The notes under the pieces were generated by a model. That model ran no database searches. It worked only from the letters and a program-made list of their open reading frames with translations, and was not told the DNA's origin. A stretch of DNA of 6,011 bases from an uncultured bacterium (lineage in GTDB: Bacteria; Verrucomicrobiota; Kiritimatiellia; UBA8416; CALETX01): assembly GCA_937920455.1 (NCBI GenBank), contig CALETX010000285.1, positions 1 to 6,011 on the forward strand, given 5' to 3'. Positions 1 through 5,267 of the stretch are shown in pieces. A program made the translations under genes and the position numbers. Each line of letters opens with the position of its first letter. Positions within the stretch are counted from its first letter, which is position 1.

Positions 1-14
1 GGGGTTCGTTTCGA

Positions 15-93
15 GCTCGGCGCAGCCGAGCGAGAATGTCCGCCACAGGCGGACCCGAGCGCCAGCGAGGGCAAGGACAGCAAAAAAGTGTCC
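15..93. repeat. Cluster of short palindromes, REP/BIME-like intergenic repeat
   Basis: Two perfect 7-bp stems with 3-nt loops stand almost back to back: GCTCGGC/GCCGAGC (15-21 with 25-31, loop GCA) and GTCCGCC/GGCGGAC (38-44 with 48-54, loop ACA). A looser third unit, GGACA/TGTCC (75-79 with 89-93), encloses a run of six A. The words CCGAGCG (26-32 and 55-61) and AGCGAG (29-34 and 64-69) each occur twice. Dense small-loop stems in a gene-free flank are typical of bacterial repetitive extragenic palindromes, some of which are mobilised by RAYT (IS200-like) transposases. No transposase is present here, and copy number cannot be judged from one window. The cluster lies at the edge of the window, where a multicopy repeat could have ended an assembly. 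The structure is certain; the repeat-family assignment is inference. Confidence 0.5.
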
Positions 94-125
94 AGAGACA
101 TACCACTACGTTACTCGTTCCCCTC

Positions 126-144
126 TTTTAGTCGCCGACTAAAA
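126..144 (-). other. Perfect 8-bp hairpin containing the stop codon of the GH42-like gene
   Basis: TTTTAGTC (126-133) and GACTAAAA (137-144) form an 8-bp perfect stem with a 3-nt loop. The TAA stop of the minus-strand gene (128-130) lies in one arm. In the transcript the hairpin is followed by GAGGGG rather than a U-tract, so it is not a canonical intrinsic terminator. Further downstream on the minus strand, TGTC-TCTG-GACA-C runs into six T (100 down to 82), a stem too short to call a terminator with confidence. The hairpin could protect the mRNA 3' end or help termination; either role is inference. Confidence 0.35.
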
Positions 145-2173
145 TAATCCGAAGCCCCCACGGTTCAATGTCGCGCAGTCTAATTACTACGCCTGAATAG
201 CTATACTTATGTTCCAGCACCCGGACCCGTTTCCCAACGGCTAATTGGAAAATCTCTTGCGCCCGGATCCTGATCGAAATGGTCGCTTCGGCGATTTCGT
301 CCATGCCTGCGTTTAACAGCATCACTCCGGCGCGCTTCCGATCTTCCGCTACCCGCGCCACAGGCACCAACGAGACCGGCTCCTCCACTCTGACCGGCAG
401 GGCATCGCGGCCTATCCAGTCGGCAACATTCTGCAGTTGCAATCGCTTGGCCGCAGAATGAAGAAATATCCACGGCGCATAACCCATAACTACTACCCGA
501 CCGCCCAGTTCATTTTCAAATGCCGTCATTCCTGGTCCAACGGGCCTGGCAAAATAGTCCTCTATAACAGTCAGGACACGAACTCCGGCGCATGACGGCT
601 CCAATACGTCGCCCATGCCGGTGGCATCTCCCCAAAACTCGATCCTAGCGTCGCGAAGCTTGCCGGCCGCGCTGCCGTTAAGAGTGTCGTCGGTGAATCG
701 CTCCATAACTCCGTTGTCAAGGCGTTTTGCAATCTTCACGCCAGCCAAATGCGCCAAGCCTCTCTCCTCCAGGACGCCAAGTGCTGTGGAATCCATCAGG
801 ACCCCACTGGCTAGAAAACTTCGAACTTCGTCATCAGACAACGCTTCTGCAATCCTTCCGCACAGCACAACCGGATTGCGGCAGCGGTCGGAAGCAAGTG
901 GAATGCCTATCTCAGCCAGCACCATCGACTGGTTGATGTTATGCTGATCCGACCAGCTCAGCCAATTTTCGTTCGGACGTACTTTCCTGCGAGCCACCAA
1001 CCCGGGCGTCCACGCAGGCCACAAACCCGAGGTGGAAAGTCTCCCAACAATCTCAAGCCACTTTTCCCACAAGGACCGCGCAGCCAGCACAGCCTCCATC
1101 CAATGGGCAAAATCATCAGCGTATGTTGGCGTGCCCATGACATTGAATGCAATGCCATTCATGCCATGCGCCAAAGCAAGACTGCATTCGTCCACCAGGG
1201 CGGTGGCGGACTTCTTCAGCCGTTGATACGGGAAGTTTTCAAGTTCGTACTGAATCTCTGTGACAAACGGCGGCAGGCTAGCTCGTTGACGGCCGCATTC
1301 GTGCACTTTGACAAGCATTTCGCGTGGGGCATCGTCCGAATAGAATCCGCCGCCAGGCCGCGCCTTGGTAGCTCCCAGCGCCGCAAACCAGCGATCGAGC
1401 GCCTGCCCCGAATATGTGGTCCAACCTGGGCCCGCTGTCATGAGGCCGATTTCTATTTTTCCGTCAACGCTGACGATGACGTCGCGTATCTCTGCAAGGA
1501 GAGACTCCAACGCTGCAATGTTCTGCTCCACCCAAAGCTCCCGCAAGCGTCCCTGCGCCGGATCGTTAAAGGCCTCCAACAGTTCCTCCCGATTGTAAGC
1601 ACGGCCCGCACTCCGGGCAAACGTGGCGAGACATGTTGAACAAAAACATCCCCAGGCCACCCCGTGGTGGTGCATGCGGATATCGTCGTCCACCCAGATG
1701 AAGTCAGGACGGGCCTTTGCGACAATCTCGTATTTTGAGCGGATGTATGCTCTGAACGCCACCGTGTTCGGACATGCACAGCTTCTTGAGACGCTGCCAT
1801 CATGTCCAACCATGGGCTGAAATGGCAGTGGCGGCATGTATGACCACCCCTCGTTGATATGGCCAATGGTGCAAAGCACGTTGATACCGACCGAACCTAT
1901 TCCTGCTGAGCGTAAAGCCTCCATCCTCCGGCTGGCCACGTTCATCATTCCTGCATACTTGTCCAGAGGGATATAAAGATGATGGGTAATAGAGTCGAAC
2001 AGCGCCGCTTCATCCACTATTCGACGACGCTTACCCAACAGTTCAAGGAGCATCTCAAAAGCGTCATCGTGCTCCCATTGCGTGATTCCAACCCGCCAGG
2101 AAAGTTTCAGCTTCGCGCCAACCTGAGCTGCTCTAGTCTGTGGACTCATGACTGCGCCCCGCCTCTTTTTCAT
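128..2173 (-). CDS. GH42-like clan GH-A glycoside hydrolase-type protein
   Basis: This 681-residue protein has a GH42-like layout. A TIM-barrel-like part (about 25-370) comes first, then a likely glutamine-amidotransferase-like trimerisation domain (about 400-570) and a small beta-rich C-terminal domain (about 595-681). A cysteine set at C132 (or C134), C176, C178 and C181 resembles the four-cysteine zinc site of GH42 beta-galactosidases. In GH42 the acid/base sits in an Asn-Glu pair shortly before this cluster; here the segment reads WVDDDIR (160-166), so aspartate replaces the glutamate. E306 in FVTEIQYE, followed by the conserved-looking ALAHGMNGIAFNV (333-345), is the best candidate nucleophile. 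Substrate is unknown; a galactoside or related glycoside is a guess, and the protein may be a non-classical or inactive relative. There is no signal peptide, so it is probably cytoplasmic. The first ATG has only a weak, distant AGG upstream; M9 (ATG at 2147-2149) is a reasonable alternative start. It is transcribed divergently from the GH5-like gene. Confidence 0.82.
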   Translation of the reverse strand: MKKRRGAVMSPQTRAAQVGAKLKLSWRVGITQWEHDDAFEMLLELLGKRRRIVDEAALFDSITHHLYIPLDKYAGMMNVASRRMEALRSAGIGSVGINVLCTIGHINEGWSYMPPLPFQPMVGHDGSVSRSCACPNTVAFRAYIRSKYEIVAKARPDFIWVDDDIRMHHHGVAWGCFCSTCLATFARSAGRAYNREELLEAFNDPAQGRLRELWVEQNIAALESLLAEIRDVIVSVDGKIEIGLMTAGPGWTTYSGQALDRWFAALGATKARPGGGFYSDDAPREMLVKVHECGRQRASLPPFVTEIQYELENFPYQRLKKSATALVDECSLALAHGMNGIAFNVMGTPTYADDFAHWMEAVLAARSLWEKWLEIVGRLSTSGLWPAWTPGLVARRKVRPNENWLSWSDQHNINQSMVLAEIGIPLASDRCRNPVVLCGRIAEALSDDEVRSFLASGVLMDSTALGVLEERGLAHLAGVKIAKRLDNGVMERFTDDTLNGSAAGKLRDARIEFWGDATGMGDVLEPSCAGVRVLTVIEDYFARPVGPGMTAFENELGGRVVVMGYAPWIFLHSAAKRLQLQNVADWIGRDALPVRVEEPVSLVPVARVAEDRKRAGVMLLNAGMDEIAEATISIRIRAQEIFQLAVGKRVRVLEHKYSYSGVVIRLRDIEPWGLRIILVGD

Positions 2174-2302
2174 CTCATGGACAACCTGAACATGTATCGC
2201 AATGTCCTGATGCCTTCAACAACCGGCTGTTCAGAAACGCTCTGTCAATAGTGCAAATCCGCTCAACGACATGTCAGGGCCATCATGCGGCACATAGATC
2301 CA

Positions 2303-2332
2303 CTTATAAGACATTTGAGTTTTCCTTCGCAA
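2303..2332 (-). promoter_or_regulatory. Candidate sigma70-type promoter for the GH42-like gene
   Basis: Read on the minus strand, TTGCGA (2332-2327) resembles a -35 box, matching four of six consensus bases. After an 18-nt spacer comes TATAAG (2308-2303), matching five of six bases of the -10 consensus. Transcription would begin near 2296 and give a leader of about 120 nt before the ATG at 2173. A perfect TTGACA on the same strand (2248-2243) lacks a usable -10 box. Such matches arise by chance in AT-rich spacers, so this is tentative. Confidence 0.3.
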
Positions 2333-2370
2333 CCACTGACATTTTTTATATATGTCGTGTATGGAATGTT

Positions 2371-2421
2371 TGAAGAGATTGGTTTGGCCGTCTTCATCCA
2401 TCATGCTTCCAGAACCAAACC
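2371..2421 (+). promoter_or_regulatory. Possible H-type pseudoknot in the leader of the GH5-like gene
   Basis: Two perfect inverted repeats interlock. TGAAGA (2371-2376) pairs with TCTTCA (2391-2396), while GGTTTGG (2381-2387), in the loop of that stem, pairs with CCAAACC (2415-2421). The connecting loops are 4, 3 and 18 nt, a geometry compatible with an H-type pseudoknot. The second stem could extend by G-U pairs at 2380/2422 and 2379/2423. It lies about 160 nt before the GH5-like start. No known riboswitch family is recognised, and repeats of this length are expected by chance in a 400-nt spacer. Confidence 0.18.
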
Positions 2422-2497
2422 GGCACAGGCATGATGTGGACCGGCTGGCATCTGGGGGACGGCCGTGTCTCCTAAAGCCTTGTTCTCACGCGCACTA

Positions 2498-2510
2498 AAT
2501 GCGCCGCATT
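2498..2510. promoter_or_regulatory. 13-bp dyad, possible operator upstream of the GH5-like gene
   Basis: AATGCG-C-CGCATT is a perfect 13-bp dyad with a single central base, 71 nt before the GH5-like start codon. It overlaps a second inverted repeat, GCGCA-CTAAA-TGCGC (2490-2504), so the two could form alternative RNA stems. Odd-centred dyads of this size are common operator shapes for dimeric repressors. No binding protein can be named. Confidence 0.22.
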
Positions 2511-2568
2511 GCTCTACGGGATCAAACTTCTATAGGTGAGTGTTGACTTGCTAAGGACGGCAATAACG

Positions 2569-2578
2569 AAAGGCAGGA
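2569..2578 (+). promoter_or_regulatory. Ribosome binding site of the GH5-like gene
   Basis: AAAGG (2569-2573) ends 8 nt before the ATG at 2582, and a second purine block, AGGA (2575-2578), ends 3 nt before it. The first has near-ideal Shine-Dalgarno spacing and supports this ATG as the true start. Confidence 0.6.
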
Positions 2579-2581
2579 CGC

Positions 2582-3994
2582 ATGAAGCTTGTGCGAGTGG
2601 CAAAAGATAGGTGGAACTTCGAGCTCGACGGAACCAACACGTCTATCACCCCATTTGGCGGCAATGTGCTCGATACCACTCACCCATGTCAGGGAACGCT
2701 ATTTGGTAACTTCAATGCCGATGACTGTGATCGCCGGTTGGGACTCATGTCTGAACTCGGGCTCAACTGTCTGCGACAGCCCATCGGTGTGAACTGCGTA
2801 TACGATCAAAAGACTGGTTTCAAAGCACAAGGCCTCCGGAGCTGGGAAACCTTCATTTCCCTCGCAGAAAAACACGGCATATATCTCATGCCGGTGGGCG
2901 GATATATCGGCGGAAACGACTGGTTCGATGTTGAGCGTCTTGCGGATAGTGGTCGTCAGCTTGACTGGGATTGCGCGTTCTGGGAGGCATTCTGCAGCCA
3001 TTTCCGGGGACATCCCGCCATATGGGCATGGGATCTTCGCAATGAACTTCTTTACTGGGATGCCCCACATGGTATGCCGCCAGAAGGACCATCCGCCATC
3101 AGGATCCAGCGCATGCTCAAAGACCAATGGCCGGCCTGGCTCGAAGCAAAATATGGGACGGTGGATACTATGAATCGTATTTGCGGCAAGAGTTACAAGA
3201 CCTTTGATGATGTCCCTGCCAGCGTGAGGTTCGAGGACCGTCCGTTCGATCTGCTCGCATTCGACTTCCGAAACTATCTGAACGATCGAGGATACGAGTG
3301 GTGCAAACGGCAATGCCAGGTGATACGGTCCACCGACCCGGATCACATGATATGCCAGGGCAATAATGCATGGCTGTCGCCTGATCAGGATCTCTTTCTA
3401 GCCAACGGCTTCCACAACAGGGCACTTCATGACCTCTTTGATTTCGTTACGTTCCATCCCTACCCAGCCTGGCAATGCGTTCCCAATGGTAGAGGCGATC
3501 CTCTCGACGGAGGCGAAGCTCTGGACTACTGGCTGAGCGCATGCATCGCAAATGCAAGAATGGATTTCTATGGCAAACCAGTAGTTGTCCAGGAATTTGG
3601 CTGGTATGGTGGAGGAACATCTAGGTTCCTTTGTGACTTGCCGTTTCGTACCGAAGAGGAACATGCGAACTATGCAAGAATACTCATGGAAACATTGATG
3701 CCGCATGTCAACGGTTTCCTGAACTGGCCCACCTTCGATATGCCCGATGCCAATGACATCAGCAACCATGGCGGCATCTTTACAGCCGATGGCAAGCGAA
3801 AAGCCCTTGCCGCCGTGTTCGGAGACATCGCCCAAAGGGCGCGGGCACGTCGTCAAACACGCGCACAAGCCACAACCACTTTGACATTTTCTCTTCTCGG
3901 CCTTTACACGAGCCGCGCATATCAGGACAATATGTGGGACGCAGTGCACGAGTGCATAAAGTCTGCTCAGATTCCGGATTTCAGGTTCGTATGA
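2582..3994 (+). CDS. GH5-like (cellulase-fold, clan GH-A) glycoside hydrolase
   Basis: This 470-residue protein is a clan GH-A retaining glycosidase of the GH5/cellulase type. It opens with a strand-like segment ending in FGGN (25-28). The barrel markers follow in order: R65 in LRQP; the acid/base E155 in WDLRNE (150-155); H292 and Y294 in FHPYP (291-295); the nucleophile E338 in VVVQEFGW (334-341); and W382 in NWPTFDM. The residues expected for catalysis are all present. An insertion at about 185-220, with YGTVDTMNRI and SYKTFDDVP, follows the acid/base strand; similar segments occur in GH42 and related enzymes. A tail of about 55 residues after the barrel (415-470) is unassigned. There is no signal peptide, suggesting cytoplasmic action on imported oligosaccharide. 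Exact substrate (beta-mannoside, beta-glucoside or other) cannot be read from sequence. It is transcribed alone on the plus strand, with a possible short frame overlapping its stop. Confidence 0.88.
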   Translation: MKLVRVAKDRWNFELDGTNTSITPFGGNVLDTTHPCQGTLFGNFNADDCDRRLGLMSELGLNCLRQPIGVNCVYDQKTGFKAQGLRSWETFISLAEKHGIYLMPVGGYIGGNDWFDVERLADSGRQLDWDCAFWEAFCSHFRGHPAIWAWDLRNELLYWDAPHGMPPEGPSAIRIQRMLKDQWPAWLEAKYGTVDTMNRICGKSYKTFDDVPASVRFEDRPFDLLAFDFRNYLNDRGYEWCKRQCQVIRSTDPDHMICQGNNAWLSPDQDLFLANGFHNRALHDLFDFVTFHPYPAWQCVPNGRGDPLDGGEALDYWLSACIANARMDFYGKPVVVQEFGWYGGGTSRFLCDLPFRTEEEHANYARILMETLMPHVNGFLNWPTFDMPDANDISNHGGIFTADGKRKALAAVFGDIAQRARARRQTRAQATTTLTFSLLGLYTSRAYQDNMWDAVHECIKSAQIPDFRFV

Positions 3995-4086
3995 AGCTGA
4001 ATATCGCGTTTAGCCAGGCCCTGGAGTTGCCACCTGACAAAACGGCAGAAAAAAGAAGCACCCCATGTCCTGAACAAGGCTCCTGA
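3991..4086 (+). CDS. Possible short ORF coupled to the GH5-like gene, or a broken gene start
   Basis: An ATG at 3991-3993 overlaps the TGA stop of the GH5-like gene (3992-3994) in an ATGA arrangement, with CAGG ending 5 nt upstream. The frame starts MKLNIAFSQALELPPDK and stops after 31 residues. It passes a run of six A (4049-4054). If one A were skipped or were a sequence error, the frame would stay open to a TGA at 4151-4153 and give 53 residues, including HVLNKAPECAHFEMDVLRN. No family is recognised. It may be a small translationally coupled protein, the remnant of a truncated gene, or chance; ATGA overlaps do occur at random. Confidence 0.22.
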   Translation: MKLNIAFSQALELPPDKTAEKRSTPCPEQGS

Positions 4087-4217
4087 ATGCGCACATTTCG
4101 AGATGGATGTCCTCAGGAATATTGATATCTGCTCAGTCTATGGAAGTGATTGAAGATAGGGAAAGATCCCGCGCTCCTTGCCACTGCCAGTCCACACTGA
4201 ATGAAAATTCCCCAACT
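4087..4217. other. Convergent intergenic gap without a clear terminator
   Basis: This gap lies between the plus-strand GH5-like gene (and its possible short follower) and the stop of the minus-strand hydrolase. Small inverted repeats occur just before and within it: CCAGG-C-CCTGG at 4014-4024, TCCT-C-AGGA near 4111-4119 and GGGA-AAGA-TCCC near 4158-4169. None is followed by a T-tract on either strand. TCCTGAA is repeated directly at 4068-4074 and 4081-4087. Termination here is not explained by an obvious intrinsic signal and may be Rho-dependent. Confidence 0.4.
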
Positions 4218-5234
4218 TCACCCACGCCCATTGACAGCCGTCCTTCCCAGGCGCGCCAAAGGCGAATCTGCACGAACATACACCGAATATCCTCCGGGAT
4301 TTTCCACGACCTTCACAACAGGAGAACGGCCTCTAAGATCATACTCAACGACTACCTTGCCCCTCTGTCCGTCTTCAATCCAGACCTGAAAGTGTCTCGT
4401 CACAAGATACCCAGGCACAACCAAGCGCCCGCAAGCTGGAAGGCGCTCGTCACTTTCAACTTGCCTCACGAAGTCAGCCAGAAAAATATCGTCCGCAAAC
4501 TTCAGATCGGCGTTCACAGTCCGATAGGCGTGGATCCACCGGCGGACATCCGATTTTCTGCTCACATGCGTGAGCGCGTTTTCGAGACCTGCCGCGCGAT
4601 GAACGGACAGCCATTCTTCAACCATTGCCGGAGGGCACTGTGTCTCTTCCTCGTCCCAGAAGAAATGCAATCGCCCGCAACACGCATTGGCAGCGGCTGG
4701 TATGAAGTTCCTCGCCTCATACACCTCTGGTATCTGGTCAGGCCTGCCACCAAGCACCTTTTCCATGATATCGTTGCAATCCGGTCGCCCTTTGCTCTTG
4801 TACCACCATCCGTAATTGCTTATCCCGAAGAAGGAAACTGCCGTCCGAAAGAGATCCGGAAACCTCACCATGCAGGCTATTGCGTTCCCTCCGCCGCCGC
4901 TATATCCAACGATGTTGAGCCGCATCGTATCAACTTCGCCAGCGTATTTCTCGAACGTCGCCACGACAGCATCAAGAATATCATGCACGTCCAGCCCGCC
5001 TGAGTCCCACCGTCCTGCTGAGCCACCTCTGCCACGCATATCCGGCGCCACTGCCACCACACCCCGTAATGCCAGATCGTGTATATCTGCAGCTACATCC
5101 TTCCGACATCCGCTGTAACCATGCATCACAACAACAAGAGGCTTGGGCTTGCCGGTGCGCCCGAAACACACATCGGCAAGCAGCGGCCCTGTCATGTCTG
5201 CGCTGCTCACGTATTGAAAAGTCTCGGTCAACAT
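4218..5234 (-). CDS. Alpha/beta hydrolase, S9/acetyl-xylan-esterase-like
   Basis: This 338-residue protein is a serine hydrolase of the alpha/beta-hydrolase fold, close in style to prolyl-oligopeptidase (S9) and acetyl-xylan-esterase-like proteins. VVVMHGYSG (34-42) is the strand and oxyanion loop. DMRGRGGS (65-72) follows, and VGYSGGGGN (109-117) is the nucleophile elbow with S112. D194 in FFWDEEETQCPP is the likely acid, and H235 in RRWIHAY the likely histidine. Residues 265-338 form a separate beta-rich tail (VVPGYLVTRHFQVWI, VVVEYDL) beyond the usual hydrolase core. There is no signal peptide or membrane segment. Sugar-ester hydrolysis is inferred from the glycosidase neighbours; peptidase activity cannot be excluded. 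The ATG is preceded only by a weak GAG/GGA purine stretch. The gene starts 33 nt after the stop of the FAD oxidoreductase on the same strand, so the two are probably cotranscribed. Confidence 0.85.
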   Translation of the reverse strand: MLTETFQYVSSADMTGPLLADVCFGRTGKPKPLVVVMHGYSGCRKDVAADIHDLALRGVVAVAPDMRGRGGSAGRWDSGGLDVHDILDAVVATFEKYAGEVDTMRLNIVGYSGGGGNAIACMVRFPDLFRTAVSFFGISNYGWWYKSKGRPDCNDIMEKVLGGRPDQIPEVYEARNFIPAAANACCGRLHFFWDEEETQCPPAMVEEWLSVHRAAGLENALTHVSRKSDVRRWIHAYRTVNADLKFADDIFLADFVRQVESDERLPACGRLVVPGYLVTRHFQVWIEDGQRGKVVVEYDLRGRSPVVKVVENPGGYSVYVRADSPLARLGRTAVNGRG

Positions 5235-5267
5235 TCCAATTTCTCGCGTTTTTTCCGTCAGTTGTTC

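Larger units (their letters stand above)
2174..2581. other. Divergent intergenic region, no convincing gene
   Basis: This 408-nt gap separates the divergent start codons of the GH42-like and GH5-like genes and must hold both promoters. It contains a candidate minus-strand promoter, a perfect 8-bp palindrome GACATGTC (2268-2275), a possible pseudoknot (2371-2421), a 6-bp hairpin with one G-U pair (2455-2460 with 2467-2472), and a dyad (2498-2510). A T-rich tract with TATATA (2342-2352) lies mid-gap, but no well-spaced -35 box pairs with it for plus-strand transcription. A 48-codon open frame (2352-2498, plus) has no good ribosome site or recognisable sequence and is not called. Regulation is probably shared across the gap, but no regulator gene is in view. 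Confidence 0.6.

Noticed and set aside
941..1639. Plus-strand open frame of 232 codons
   Set aside because: It is antisense to the middle of the GH42-like gene and has low-complexity, basic composition without domain motifs.
2243..2248. Perfect minus-strand TTGACA, possible -35 box
   Set aside because: No -10-like sequence lies 16-18 nt downstream; the expected position reads CGGTTG.
2352..2498. 48-codon plus-strand frame in the divergent gap, starting MSCMEC
   Set aside because: It has no Shine-Dalgarno sequence and no recognisable family, and its composition is consistent with noncoding sequence.
2699..3949. Minus-strand open frames of 215 and 183 codons inside the GH5-like gene
   Set aside because: Both are antisense to a gene with complete catalytic motifs, are rich in Cys and His as shadow frames often are, and match no family I recognise.
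4014..4024. CCAGG-C-CCTGG dyad after the GH5-like gene as terminator
   Set aside because: The stem is only 5 bp with a 1-nt centre, which cannot form a stable hairpin loop, and no T-tract follows.
4107..5003. Long plus-strand open frame of 298 codons
   Set aside because: It lies antisense to the alpha/beta hydrolase, whose motifs are unmistakable; its translation shows no recognisable domain and begins in the gap with no ribosome site.
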